Assembly (NCBI GenBank): GCA_041653875.1 | Contig: JBAZEM010000001.1 | Location: 124,001-188,000, forward strand | Origin: VSJD01 sp041653875 | GTDB taxonomy: Bacteria > Verrucomicrobiota > Kiritimatiellia > JAAZAB01 | Reading direction: 5' to 3' | DNA: 64,000 bases | Part shown: in pieces, positions 27,003-35,938 of the stretch | Numbering within the stretch: the stretch's first letter is position 1 | Layout of the letters: each line of letters begins with the position of its first letter | The notes under the pieces: model-generated | The model's input: the letters and a program-made list of their open reading frames with translations, nothing else | Databases searched by the model: none | What the model was told of the DNA's origin: nothing | Position numbers and translations under genes: made by a program

Positions 27003-27395
27003 ATGAAAATTCTGCTCGTTGACGATCATCCCGAAACACGCAAAGAAATGGCGGCGCTCATCGACGCCGAAAAAGACCTGCGCGTCGTGGCCGAAGCGGC
27101 CTCCGGCGAAGAAGGCGCGGCGAAAGCGGGCGAACTTAAACCCGACTTGGTGGTGATGGATATTCTTCTGCCCGGCATCAACGGCATCGAGGCGACCAAG
27201 ACCATCCTTGCCAACGATCCGGCGATTAAGATATTGGTTCTGTCCAATCATTCCGGCCATATTTTTGTGCAGGCCCTCTTGAAGGCCGGCGCCATGGGTT
27301 ATGTTCGTAAAGCCAACGCATTCGAGGAACTGGTTCCGGCGATCCGTTCCGTTGCCGCGGGCCGACAATATCTTGGGAAGGGGATCGACGATTAA
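27003..27395 (+). CDS. Single-domain response regulator
   Basis: 130 residues, receiver domain only: ILLVDDHPETRKEM, phospho-Asp in LVVMDILLPGINGIEA and Lys in GYVRKANAFEELVPAI. There is no output domain, so it acts through protein contact or as a phosphate relay. It is more like NarL receivers than CheY. Separated from the previous gene by a GTCAG-type repeat block, and followed after 36 bp by a large histidine kinase. Confidence 0.85.
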   Translation: MKILLVDDHPETRKEMAALIDAEKDLRVVAEAASGEEGAAKAGELKPDLVVMDILLPGINGIEATKTILANDPAIKILVLSNHSGHIFVQALLKAGAMGYVRKANAFEELVPAIRSVAAGRQYLGKGIDD

Positions 27396-27431
27396 TGTTT
27401 TTCAGGGATGAACGCGGGGAACGGGCTCGAT

Positions 27432-30152
27432 ATGTCTATCCGAATAAAACTTACGGTTGTGTTCCTGGCGCTGGCCTTGATCCCCCTGCTGTTGGTCGGC
27501 GCCTTAACTTTTAATAATTACAAGCATTCGCTGGAGGCCAATCGCCTGTCGCAATTGAGGGATGCCGGCTATTTCAAGGCCGACAAAATAGAGACGTATT
27601 TTGCCGGGTTAAAGTGCAACTTGGATTTGCTTCAAGACTCCGCGGTCATCAAAAAGAACCTCCCCATTCTGATCCGGCTGGCCAACCGCCCCGCCGACCT
27701 CGAATTTATCGGCGCCAGGAATAAAATCGACGATGTTCTGCAGGCTTCGGTCGCAACGCTCGGCGTATTCGACGTCATGCTTGTCGATGGCGGCGGCAAA
27801 GTGGTATATGCGTTTAGTCGAAAACATTACCTCTCGGAATTTCACCGAGCGCTTCCCGATCCCGGCCGCAAGGCGCCGCTAAAAGGAAGAGGCGGCTTTG
27901 CCTTGTCCGATATATACTTAAATAAAATCGACAACAAGCCCGCTCTGTTGGTGACTGTCCCGGCCCGCGATATGAGCAATGTTGTTATAGGCGCCGTTGC
28001 CATGGAAGTGGATATGGCGCCCATTTTTAAAAACATACAGGATGTGACCGGTTTGGGCGATACCGGCGAGACGCTGATAGGCAAGAAAGACGGCGATCGG
28101 GTTGTGTATTTGAATCCGCTCCGGCACGATCCGCAAGCGGCTCTTAAACGGTTTGTCCCTATGGGCGGCGTTGTCGGTTCGGCCATTCAAGCGGCGGCCA
28201 CAGGTCATACTGGGGTCGGGCGGACCATCGATTACCGAGGCGCGCAAGTCGTTGCGGCCTGGCGCTATATTCCGTCTTTGGACTGGGGGTTGGTCGCAAA
28301 AATTGACGCGCAGGAGGCTTTCGCCGACGTGCTGAATTTGAGAAACCTGATCTTCATGATCCTGGGGATTATCGCGGTTTTATCCGTCATCATGGCGGTT
28401 TCGATTGCCCGGTCTATTTCTGAACCGATTCGAAAAGTCGCCGCAGGCGCGGTGATAATCGGCAACGGCAACCTTGACTATAAAATCGGGACTAATCTCA
28501 AGGATGAGATCGGCCAGTTAGCCGGGGCGTTCGACAAGATGACCCGGGATTTAAAAAATCTTAATATGGCGCGCGACGCGGAGCGGCAACGATTATACGG
28601 GGTTTTGGAGGCTCTGCCGGTTTACGTAATCCTGTTGACCGAAGATTATCGTGTTTTCTTTGCCAACCGTTTTTTCCGGGAACGTTTCGGCGAATCCCAC
28701 GGCCGACGCTGCTATGAATACTTGTTTCAACGCCGCGAACCTTGCGAAAATTGCGAGACCTACAAAGTCCTGGAAACCGGCGCGCGCCATCACTGGGAGT
28801 GGACCGGCCCGGACGGCCTCGATTACGATATTTACGACTTTCCCTTTACCGATTCGGACGGTTCCCGGATGATTCTGGAGATGGGCATTGACATCACCGC
28901 GCGGAAGCGTGCGCAAGAATCCTTGCGTTTGGCTTCGCTCTATGCCCGCAGTCTCATTGAAGTTTCCCTCGATCCGCTGGTGACCATTTCAAGCGACGGC
29001 AAGATTACCGACGTCAACGAGGCCACCGTCAAGGTCTCCGGCGTCCCGCGCGAACAGCTTGTCGGCACGGATTTCTCCGATTATTTCACCGAGCCTGACA
29101 AGGCCCGCGCGGGTTACCGGCAAGTCTTTGCCCAGGGTTCCGTTATCGATTATCCCCTGACGATCCGTCGCAAGGACGGTCATTTAACGGACGTTCTCTA
29201 CAATGCCAGCGTCTACAAGGACACCCATGGCAACGTGCTTGGTGTTTTTGCCGCCGCCCGCGATGTGACCGTGCTGAAACAGGCCGAAACGGAGCTAAGA
29301 CGCCATCGGGATGATCTCGATGCGCTGGTGAAAGAGCGCACCGCCGCCCTCGAAATCTCGAACAAGGAACTGGCCCGCACCAACGAGAACCTGGCGCAAT
29401 TCGCTTATGTCGCCTCGCACGACCTTCAAGAGCCCTTGCGAATTATGGCAAACTATTCGCAGTTGCTGGAAAAACGCTACAAGACGATGTTGGATAAGGA
29501 TGCGGATGATTTTATCGACTTTATTGTGGATGCGGCCAAACGCATGCAGAAATTAATCGCCGATCTTCTCGAGTATTCCCGCGCGGGCGATAAAAACATT
29601 AATATGACAAAAGTCGATTGTAATGAAGTTTTACGAAAAGTGATCGCCGGCATGGCGCCGATCGTTGCAAGCGATTGCGCCCGTGTCACCCATGACGACC
29701 TGCCGGTCTTGACCGCCCATGAAACCGGGTTGATCCAGCTTTTTCAGAACCTGATCGGGAACGCGCTGAAATTCCACGGCAAAGAGCCTCCGCTAATTCA
29801 TGTGGCCGTCCGGCGGGATAAAAACGATTGGGTTTTCGCGGTGCGTGATAACGGCATCGGCATCGAACCGCAATACAAGGAGCGCATCTTCCAGATTTTC
29901 CAGCGCCTGCACTCCCGGAGCGAGTATCCCGGCACGGGCATCGGTCTTGCGATCTGCAAAAAAATAGTGGAGAATCATGGCGGGCGCATTTGGGTGGAAT
30001 CGGCGCCGGGGGAAGGCGCGACCTTCTATTTTACGATCCCGGCGCAGGTCTTTGATTCGCAACTTCTCAGGAGCCGGGATTCAGAGGTCAGCCCGCCTGC
30101 AACGCTGTGCGCAGCACCGCGGGCAGGTAGTCAGAATAAAGAACCCGTATAG
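27432..30152 (+). CDS. Membrane sensor histidine kinase: Cache-HAMP-PAS-PAS-HisKA-HATPase
   Basis: 906 residues from ATG 27432, which has GGGGAACGGG upstream; ATG 27408 is the alternative. TM1 (about 6-26), periplasmic Cache-like sensor (about 30-290), TM2 (about 297-322), HAMP (ISEPIRKVAAGAVIIGNGNLDYKIG), a PAS with Cys-rich CYEYLFQRREPCENCET, a second PAS, HisKA with His in VASHDLQEPLR (about 662), and HATPase (NLIGNALKFHG, DNGIGIEPQYKERIF, GTGIGLAICKKIVENHGG). The end of the protein is bacteriophytochrome-like. About 25 C-terminal residues are encoded by repeats, including a 36-bp hairpin. Confidence 0.9.
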   Translation: MSIRIKLTVVFLALALIPLLLVGALTFNNYKHSLEANRLSQLRDAGYFKADKIETYFAGLKCNLDLLQDSAVIKKNLPILIRLANRPADLEFIGARNKIDDVLQASVATLGVFDVMLVDGGGKVVYAFSRKHYLSEFHRALPDPGRKAPLKGRGGFALSDIYLNKIDNKPALLVTVPARDMSNVVIGAVAMEVDMAPIFKNIQDVTGLGDTGETLIGKKDGDRVVYLNPLRHDPQAALKRFVPMGGVVGSAIQAAATGHTGVGRTIDYRGAQVVAAWRYIPSLDWGLVAKIDAQEAFADVLNLRNLIFMILGIIAVLSVIMAVSIARSISEPIRKVAAGAVIIGNGNLDYKIGTNLKDEIGQLAGAFDKMTRDLKNLNMARDAERQRLYGVLEALPVYVILLTEDYRVFFANRFFRERFGESHGRRCYEYLFQRREPCENCETYKVLETGARHHWEWTGPDGLDYDIYDFPFTDSDGSRMILEMGIDITARKRAQESLRLASLYARSLIEVSLDPLVTISSDGKITDVNEATVKVSGVPREQLVGTDFSDYFTEPDKARAGYRQVFAQGSVIDYPLTIRRKDGHLTDVLYNASVYKDTHGNVLGVFAAARDVTVLKQAETELRRHRDDLDALVKERTAALEISNKELARTNENLAQFAYVASHDLQEPLRIMANYSQLLEKRYKTMLDKDADDFIDFIVDAAKRMQKLIADLLEYSRAGDKNINMTKVDCNEVLRKVIAGMAPIVASDCARVTHDDLPVLTAHETGLIQLFQNLIGNALKFHGKEPPLIHVAVRRDKNDWVFAVRDNGIGIEPQYKERIFQIFQRLHSRSEYPGTGIGLAICKKIVENHGGRIWVESAPGEGATFYFTIPAQVFDSQLLRSRDSEVSPPATLCAAPRAGSQNKEPV
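30092..30127 (-). repeat. 36-bp hairpin repeat (copy 4, inside the kinase 3' end)
   Basis: Inverted relative to the copy in thiL. It encodes part of the kinase tail (PPATLCAAPRAG) after the natural end of the HATPase domain and is bordered by GTCAG-type strings. Confidence 0.75.
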
Positions 30153-30328
30153 TGCCTGAGAACGTGTGGAAAAATTAATCCGGACGCCGTGTGAGGGCGC
30201 ACGGCCTACAATTTCCCCATAATGGCTGATTCTTGCGTATTTTGTTCTGTATCCTGAATTCTGACTTCTGACTACCTGAGTTGCGCCTTGATTCTTATGC
30301 GTCGCGGAATAAAAGAAAGGAGCGGATC

Positions 30329-30781
30329 ATGACTAATGGAAACGAGGCGACCCCGATCGAAATCCTCCTGGTCGAGGATAGCCCGGCGGATGTGCGCCTG
30401 ACGATCGAGGCCTTGAAAGAGGAAAAACTGTACAACAATCTGCATGTCGTGCACGACGGCGTGGAGGCCATGGCGTTCCTGCGCCGGGAGGGCCGTTATG
30501 CCAAAGCCGCGCGGCCCGACCTGATCCTGCTGGACTTGAACCTTCCCAGGAAGGACGGACGCGAAGTTCTGCGGGAAATCAAAAGCGACGAAACGTTGAA
30601 AGTCATCCCCGTTGTGGTTCTCACCGTCTCCAAGGCGGAAGAAGACGTGTTGAAATCGTACAAGCTGCACGCGAATTGTTACATCACCAAGCCCATCGAT
30701 TTGGACCAGTTCTCCAAGGTCGTGAAGACCATCCAGGATTTCTGGCTGATGATCGTCAAATTGCCGCCGAAACCAAGGTAA
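30329..30781 (+). CDS. Rcp1-type single-domain response regulator
   Basis: 150 residues from ATG 30329 with GAAAGGAG upstream. ILLVEDSPADVRLTIEAL, the insertion DGVEAMAFLRREGRYAKAARPDLILLDLNLPRKDG (phospho-Asp in LLDLNLP) and NCYITKPIDLDQF are typical of the Rcp1/CheY-like regulators that pair with phytochrome-type kinases. It lies five bases before the next kinase gene and just after a kinase whose HisKA/HATPase resembles phytochromes, so it is probably that kinase's partner. Confidence 0.88.
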   Translation: MTNGNEATPIEILLVEDSPADVRLTIEALKEEKLYNNLHVVHDGVEAMAFLRREGRYAKAARPDLILLDLNLPRKDGREVLREIKSDETLKVIPVVVLTVSKAEEDVLKSYKLHANCYITKPIDLDQFSKVVKTIQDFWLMIVKLPPKPR

Positions 30782-30786
30782 TCGTC

Positions 30787-32706
30787 ATGCCGGCAAAATT
30801 GCGCATATTGGCCGTGGACGATAATCCGGCGGATGCCCGCCTTTTACGGGAATACCTCTCGGAATGCCTCGCGAAAGATTATGAAATCAAGCAGGCCGGA
30901 TGCATTCGGGAGGCCCTCGCGCTTTTGGCGTCCTCAAATTTCGACGTTATTTTCCTGGACCTCGATCTGCCGGACAGTCGCGGGCTGGGAAGCCTGGAAA
31001 AAATCGCCGCCCAGAAGACGAATGCCGCGATCATTGTCTTGACCTGCCTGAATGACGAAGAAACCGGCTTGCAGGCCATCAAAAAACACGCCGCGGACTA
31101 TCTGGCCAAAGGGCAAATCGACGCGAACATCCTGGCCCACGCCATCCGCTATGCCGTCGAGCGCAAACGCTTCGAAAACGTCTTGGCCCTCGAGCGTAAT
31201 AATCTCCAAATGATTTTCGACGCCGTGAACGTCGGCCTGCTTCTGGTCGATGAAAAAGGCGTCGTTAAGCGCATTAATAAAGTCATATCCCGCTGGATGG
31301 GAAGCGGCCGCCCGGCGTCCGGCAATTCCCAGCCCGGCGATATTCTGGGGTGCATTCATGCGCTCGATAATCCCGCCGGGTGCGGCCGAACGCCGCATTG
31401 CGATACGTGCCCCATCCGTGGGGCTTTTGAGTCTGTTTTACGCTCCGGCAAACCGGTCCACGGCGTCGAAGCGGAAGCCACCCTTTCGATCGCCGGGTCC
31501 CAGGTTCGTTTATGGCTCGATTTCAGCATAGACCCTGTTTGCATGGGCGGTGAAAAACTCGCCGTTTTTTCCATTAACGACATCACCGAACACAAGCGGA
31601 CGGAAGCGCGTGAAAAAGACGCTCTGGTCGTCGCCATGTCCGCGCGCACGGCCATGGATACTCTGCAAGCCATGGGCGAGGGCGTCTTGCTCACGGATAT
31701 GAACGGCCGGATATTATCGGTCAATCCGGCGTTTAAGCGGCTGAGCGGCCTGACTGAATTGCTGGGCCGGCCGCTTATGGATATCATCCTCCCCATGCTG
31801 GAAGAAAAGGACAGGCCGATGGCCCTGGAGGCATACCGCACGGCGCTAAGCGGGGAAAGTCCGCAATTACAGCCCTTGATATTGATCGTCAAGCACGGGC
31901 GGTCGATTCCCGTCATTCCGACGGTCACATTTATCCGCAATTCGAGCGGTAAAGCCACCGCCGTTATTTTAACCGTGCGCGATATTTCTGAAATTCGCGC
32001 CATGCAGCACGACTTGGAGGAAAACAATAAGCGCCTGCGGGCCCTTGCCGAAAGGCTTTCTTCAACCGAGGAGCGGGAGCGCCGCCGCATCTCAACCCAG
32101 ATTCACGATACCGTGATCCAGACGCTCTCGCTTTCCAACATCAAGCTGGGGGCGCTCTTGAAGGAATTGACCGATAGCGGCGCGCAAAACGGCGCCGCTT
32201 CGGTGCAGGCCGTTCGCGCCATCGTTGAAGATGCCATCCGCGAATCCCGGTCCTTGATGGCCGAGTTGACCCCGCCTTTGCTTTATGAACTCGGCCTGGT
32301 CCCCGCGCTCGACGACTTGGCGCAAAAGCTTTCGAAACAGCACGACATCCCGATTCATGTCAAGGACGATGAGCGGCCCAAGCCGTTGGACAAGGCGGTC
32401 CAGGCCATTCTGTTCCAGACGACCCGCGAACTCATCCTGAACGCCCTCAAGCATGCGGGGAAATGCGTCATCACCGTAAGCCTGGCGCGTGAAAACGGCC
32501 GATTGCGGATTTGCGTGGAAGACAACGGTTCGGGCTTTGCGGTCCCGGAAAAAGGCCGTTTTGTGTTTCGCAACAACGGGGGATTCGGGCTGTTCGCCAT
32601 CCGCGAGCGCCTTGAAGGCATCGACGGCCGCCTTGTCATCCGTTCGCAGGCCGGCGCCGGCACAAGCGCATCGCTCTTTGCGCCGCTGGCAGTCGAGCGC
32701 TCATGA
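30787..32706 (+). CDS. Soluble hybrid kinase: REC-PAS-PAS-HisKA_3-HATPase
   Basis: 639 residues from ATG 30787. Receiver about 5-125 (LRILAVDDNPADARLL; phospho-Asp in VIFLDLDLPDSRG), PAS about 137-280 with CGRTPHCDTCPIRGAFE, PAS about 297-412, then HisKA_3 (EERERRRISTQIHDTVIQTLSLS; His about 440) and HATPase (DNGSGFAVPEKG, GGFGLFAIRERLEGIDG). No membrane segments are seen. The N-terminal receiver likely accepts phosphate from another kinase and tunes this one. NarX/DegS-type kinases pair with NarL-type regulators, here probably the one at 26240. Confidence 0.9.
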   Translation: MPAKLRILAVDDNPADARLLREYLSECLAKDYEIKQAGCIREALALLASSNFDVIFLDLDLPDSRGLGSLEKIAAQKTNAAIIVLTCLNDEETGLQAIKKHAADYLAKGQIDANILAHAIRYAVERKRFENVLALERNNLQMIFDAVNVGLLLVDEKGVVKRINKVISRWMGSGRPASGNSQPGDILGCIHALDNPAGCGRTPHCDTCPIRGAFESVLRSGKPVHGVEAEATLSIAGSQVRLWLDFSIDPVCMGGEKLAVFSINDITEHKRTEAREKDALVVAMSARTAMDTLQAMGEGVLLTDMNGRILSVNPAFKRLSGLTELLGRPLMDIILPMLEEKDRPMALEAYRTALSGESPQLQPLILIVKHGRSIPVIPTVTFIRNSSGKATAVILTVRDISEIRAMQHDLEENNKRLRALAERLSSTEERERRRISTQIHDTVIQTLSLSNIKLGALLKELTDSGAQNGAASVQAVRAIVEDAIRESRSLMAELTPPLLYELGLVPALDDLAQKLSKQHDIPIHVKDDERPKPLDKAVQAILFQTTRELILNALKHAGKCVITVSLARENGRLRICVEDNGSGFAVPEKGRFVFRNNGGFGLFAIRERLEGIDGRLVIRSQAGAGTSASLFAPLAVERS

Positions 32707-32790
32707 CCATTCCGGCCTTTGGGCTGTTCTGAATCTTGATGTACAGGAATTTTCCGCCTTTGGCGGATCCGCCTACGGCGGACAATTCAG

Positions 32791-32882
32791 GTAGAGCCGG
32801 TTTTTCCTCCATAGGCGGATCCGCTTTTGGCGGAATACCGGCTATTTTATCCCGAAGATAGCCGACGTGAAGTCGGCTCTAC
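32791..32882 (+). repeat. 92-bp dispersed hairpin repeat (copy 3)
   Basis: Same length and orientation as the other copies, with about ten substitutions (for example TTTTTCCTCC, CCGCTTTTGGCGG). Confidence 0.8.
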
Positions 32883-32963
32883 ATGAAAAATTCGCCCCAT
32901 TCCTCGGCGCCTATTTCAATTCCTTCTCATGTTTTTCGTCTGTGTTTCTAAGCAATCTCCGCA

Positions 32964-32992
32964 TTGCGAGCGATGTTGCGCGATGCTATCAT
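32964..32992 (+). promoter_or_regulatory. Candidate promoter for the superoxide reductase gene
   Basis: TTGCGA (32964-32969), 17-bp spacer, TATCAT (32987-32992), about 98 bases ahead of ATG 33091. The -10 has five of six consensus bases. Confidence 0.45.
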
Positions 32993-33090
32993 GTCCGCAA
33001 TCGAAAGGGACACCGCCGGCTTGGCGGCCAAGCCGCGGCAGGTAAAACAGAAACAGAGATTCGCTAATTCATCCACAAGGAGGCCGGCAG

Positions 33091-33486
33091 ATGCAAGCAT
33101 TCAACGCTCAGATTCAGACCGCCGACTGGAAGTCGGAAAAACACGTCACGATTATCGAGTGCGCCGAGCAAGTCAAGGGCGGCGAGTTTTTCAAGGTCAC
33201 GGTGACACTTGGCAAGGCCGTCGCCCATCCCAATACCACGGAGCATCATATCCGCTGGATAGCGTTGTTCTTCCAGCCGGACGGCGAAAAAGCGCCTTAT
33301 CAGATCGGCCATTTCGAGTTCTGCGCCCACGGCGAATCGGCGAAAGGACCGAACGAGGGCACGATTTACACCAACCATGAGGCCGCCACCACAATGAAGA
33401 CCGGCAAGCCCGGGACTTTGTATGCGTTGGCGCTCTGCAATATCCATGGCTTGTGGCAATCGTCAAAGACCATCGCGATAGGCTGA
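33091..33486 (+). CDS. Class II superoxide reductase (neelaredoxin/desulfoferrodoxin domain)
   Basis: 131 residues with AAGGAGG upstream. The Fe centre II ligands are in place: Glu/His in SEKHVTII, His in VAHPNTTEHHIRWI (two positions), and Cys/His in LCNIHGLW near the end. No N-terminal rubredoxin-like desulforedoxin domain, so it is class II. It reduces superoxide to peroxide without making O2, typical of anaerobes. The flavodiiron gene follows, forming an oxygen-defence pair. Confidence 0.9.
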   Translation: MQAFNAQIQTADWKSEKHVTIIECAEQVKGGEFFKVTVTLGKAVAHPNTTEHHIRWIALFFQPDGEKAPYQIGHFEFCAHGESAKGPNEGTIYTNHEAATTMKTGKPGTLYALALCNIHGLWQSSKTIAIG

Positions 33487-33678
33487 TGTTAAGTCGGAAT
33501 TTCAACGTGACGTGTATTCTGGATTCCAGCTTTCGCGGGAATGACCCCGTTTCGCACAGATGCTGCGCTGGGCAGGCGGAATGAACGGACATTATTCGTC
33601 ATTCCCGACGTGATCGGGAATCCAGTGTTTTCAATTGCGGCCCTTGGGGTTAACTTGAAAAAGAAAAACGAGGGAAAT

Positions 33679-34863
33679 ATGAAGCGGCTTATTGCAGAAG
33701 GGGTTTTTTTATTGGGGGCGGTTGACTGGAACCGGCGGCTTTTCGACGCTCTGATTCCGCTGCCCGACGGAACCAGCTACAACGCCTATTTGATCGAGGG
33801 GAGTGCGGCCACGGCTTTGATCGACACGGTCGATCCGTCCAAAAAAGACATATTGCTGGCGCAACTCAAGGGCGTCGAAAAGATCGATTATCTGGTCGCC
33901 AATCACGCCGAGCAGGATCATTCCGGCTGTTTGCCGCTCATTGCCGCCAAGTATCCCCAGGCCAGGATTATCAGCACGCCGAAATGCAAGGACATGCTTA
34001 TGGACCTGCTGGGGATTCCGGCGGAGAGATTTCAAACGGTCGAGGATGGGCAAACCATTTCGCTGGGCGATAAGACCCTGGAATTCATTCACACGCCCTG
34101 GGTGCACTGGCCGGAAACCATGTGCACTTATTTGAAAGAAACGCAAATCCTGTTCGCTTGCGATTTTTTCGGGTCGCATTACGCCACGACGGAATTATTC
34201 GCCAGGGACCATGCGCTCGTGTACGACGCGGCCAAGCGTTACTATGCCGAGATTATGATGCCCTTCCGGACCGTAATCAGGAAAAATCTCGATAAAGTCA
34301 GGGCCCTGGACATCAAGATGATCGCCCCGAGTCACGGCCCGATTTATGACGAACCGGCGTTTATCATGGACGCCTACGCGGATTGGATTTCCGAAAACGT
34401 CAAAAACGAGGCGGTGATTCCCTATATTTCCATGCACGGGAGCACGGAGGCCATGGTGCAGCATTTGACCGGCGCCTTGGCCGAGCGCGGAGTCAGGGTG
34501 CGCCTTTTCGACCTGACGGTGACCGACCTCGGCAAGCTGGCCATCGCCCTGGTGGACGCCGCCACAATCGTTATCGGCACGCCGACGGTGCATGTCGGCC
34601 CGCATCCGGCCGTATTTTATGCCGCGCACCTCGCCAATGCCCTGAGGCCCAAACTGCGTTTCGCCTCGATCATCGGCTCCTACGGCTGGAGCAGCAAGGC
34701 CATCGAGCGTATCACCGAACTGATCCCGAACTTGAAGGTCGAAATTCTCGCGCCGGTTCTCTGCCGCGGCTACCCGCGCGAAAACGATTTTCAGGCCCTG
34801 GATACGCTGGCCGATACGATCGCCGGTAAGCACCGGAGTTTAACGAATCGAGCGAAGAATTAA
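33679..34863 (+). CDS. FprA-family A-type flavoprotein (flavodiiron protein)
   Basis: 394 residues from ATG 33679 (AGGGAAA upstream). The metallo-beta-lactamase diiron domain has NHAEQDHSG (the HxExDH motif, about 74-81), VHWPETMCTYL, FACDFFGSH and IAPSHGPIY. A flavodoxin domain covers about 250-390 (YISMHGSTEAMVQHL, GSYGWSSKAIERI). These enzymes reduce O2 to water or NO to N2O using FMN and rubredoxin. Neighbour of superoxide reductase. No rubredoxin gene is in the window. Confidence 0.93.
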   Translation: MKRLIAEGVFLLGAVDWNRRLFDALIPLPDGTSYNAYLIEGSAATALIDTVDPSKKDILLAQLKGVEKIDYLVANHAEQDHSGCLPLIAAKYPQARIISTPKCKDMLMDLLGIPAERFQTVEDGQTISLGDKTLEFIHTPWVHWPETMCTYLKETQILFACDFFGSHYATTELFARDHALVYDAAKRYYAEIMMPFRTVIRKNLDKVRALDIKMIAPSHGPIYDEPAFIMDAYADWISENVKNEAVIPYISMHGSTEAMVQHLTGALAERGVRVRLFDLTVTDLGKLAIALVDAATIVIGTPTVHVGPHPAVFYAAHLANALRPKLRFASIIGSYGWSSKAIERITELIPNLKVEILAPVLCRGYPRENDFQALDTLADTIAGKHRSLTNRAKN

Positions 34864-34891
34864 CCGATCGCAAATGAAAGGAGCGCAAGCC

Positions 34892-35224
34892 ATGAGCAAA
34901 GCCAAACGCGTCGTGAAAAAGAAGGTGCAACCACGGGAAAAACACGCTTTGAGCAAAGACAAACCAAGCCGGCAAAAGGAAATCTATTTTGAAATTTGCG
35001 CCGAGCCGGCCTGCAGTGTCTGCATAGCGGGGTCGTTCAACGGCTGGCAGCCGCAGGAATTGAAGGATGACGGCAACAATGGGAAATATACGGCCATTGT
35101 GACTTTACCGGCCGGGCGGCACGAGTATAAATTCCTCGTCAACGATATGTGGATGCATGACGCCAACAATCCCAATATGGTTGTCAATTCATTCGGCTCG
35201 CTGAACAGCGTCGTCGAGATTTGA
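34892..35224 (+). CDS. Small CBM48 (AMPK glycogen-binding) domain protein
   Basis: 110 residues from ATG 34892 (AAAGGAG 9 bases upstream; ATG 34874 would overlap that site). A very Lys/Arg-rich N-terminus (about 1-35) precedes the carbohydrate-binding fold: CSVCIAGSFNGWQP, GKYTAIVTLPAGRHEYKFLVND, and DANNPNMVVNSFGSLNSVVEI. This is the AMPK-beta-like E-set domain that binds glycogen or starch. Stand-alone versions are of unknown role. GlgA and trehalose enzymes nearby suggest a storage-sugar link. Confidence 0.82.
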   Translation: MSKAKRVVKKKVQPREKHALSKDKPSRQKEIYFEICAEPACSVCIAGSFNGWQPQELKDDGNNGKYTAIVTLPAGRHEYKFLVNDMWMHDANNPNMVVNSFGSLNSVVEI

Positions 35225-35379
35225 GCCCGGCGGCGCAAGAAAGGGGGTGGAGCGATCGCAAAATAAACGGCACGGCGGCCAACGCCGCGGAGAAGGAACT
35301 GGCGGCCAAGCTCGTCGGCGACATCAACGGGGTCAGCAACGTGGTCAACAACATGACCATCGAGCCGATGAGCAAATAG
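35221..35379 (+). pseudogene. BON-domain remnant (C-terminal half only)
   Basis: In the frame from TTG 35221, overlapping the CBM48 stop, residues INGTAANAAEKELAAKLVGD followed by INGVSNVVNNMTIEPMSK match the last ~35 residues of a BON domain, a membrane- or lipid-associated fold often found in osmotic-stress proteins. The N-terminal half and signal peptide are missing. It could be translated from TTG as a fragment, but it reads as a relic of a larger protein that once followed CBM48. Confidence 0.6.
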
Positions 35380-35704
35380 GCCGGGTTTGAAAAAAAGCGG
35401 CGGGGGGGGCAACCTAATGAGGTCGCGGGCTAAGGTGTAGCGGCCGTTCGAGAGAACGGCAATCCGCGGTTCTGTCGAACCGCATCTACACCTCCCCCCC
35501 CATTCACTGAGAATCTGTGAAATAATTACCGAACGATCCGATCATGTTTTTTGTCTGTCATGCTGAGCGAAGCCCGGCGCAGTCGAAGTATCTCCATACC
35601 AAGCAATTATACATGGGTTGGAGATTCCTCGCTTTGCTCGGAATGACGTGTGCATTTTAATAACGCCAATTATTTCACACATCCTGAGGCATTACGAAAA
35701 AACC
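35380..35704. other. Repeat-filled gap, no gene seen
   Basis: 325 bp with the 59-bp palindrome (35434-35492) and a block from about 35557 to 35647 of the TGTCATGCTGAGCGAAG ... GATTCCTCGC type, an intergenic repeat also seen at about 56604-56790. No coding frame supported. Confidence 0.55.
35434..35492. repeat. 59-bp palindromic repeat (copy 1)
   Basis: Begins GGTGTAGCGGCCGTTCG and ends TCGAACCGCATCTACACC; arms pair with a GAGAACGGCAATCCGCGGTTCT core. The inverse orientation of the same 59 bp lies at 39634-39692, a truncated copy at 39768-39807, and a fragment at 1709-1732. Confidence 0.8.
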
Positions 35705-35914
35705 ATGCATAAAATAAAATTGATGATATCCCTGCTGGCGATGCTGACGGTCAGCCTGGCCGTTATCGGCGTCGCCGGTTGCGGCCGGCCCGCGGCCGAA
35801 CAACGAAGCGGCCAACAGGCCCGGCAATACACCTGTCCGATGCACCCGGAAGTGGTTCAGGATAATCCGGGCAATTGCCCGAAATGCAATATGAAATTGG
35901 TCGAGAAACAATGA
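35705..35914 (+). CDS. Small lipoprotein with heavy-metal-binding domain
   Basis: 69 residues from ATG 35705. A lipoprotein signal peptide (lipobox VAGC, Cys about 27) is followed by YTCPMHPEVVQDNPGNCPKC and NMKLVEK, the short HMBD motif with CPMHP and CPKC found in copper/silver efflux proteins. It is probably anchored in the outer or inner membrane and binds copper or a related metal. No efflux pump gene is adjacent. Confidence 0.82.
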   Translation: MHKIKLMISLLAMLTVSLAVIGVAGCGRPAAEQRSGQQARQYTCPMHPEVVQDNPGNCPKCNMKLVEKQ

Positions 35915-35938
35915 CCGGGGACGGAGGACAAATTTCCA

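Larger units (their letters stand above)
32707..33090. other. Repeat-filled gap and promoter region, no gene seen
   Basis: 384 bp containing a GGCGGATCCGCC segment, the third 92-bp repeat and then a less repetitive stretch with a candidate promoter ahead of the superoxide reductase gene. No supported coding frame. Confidence 0.6.
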
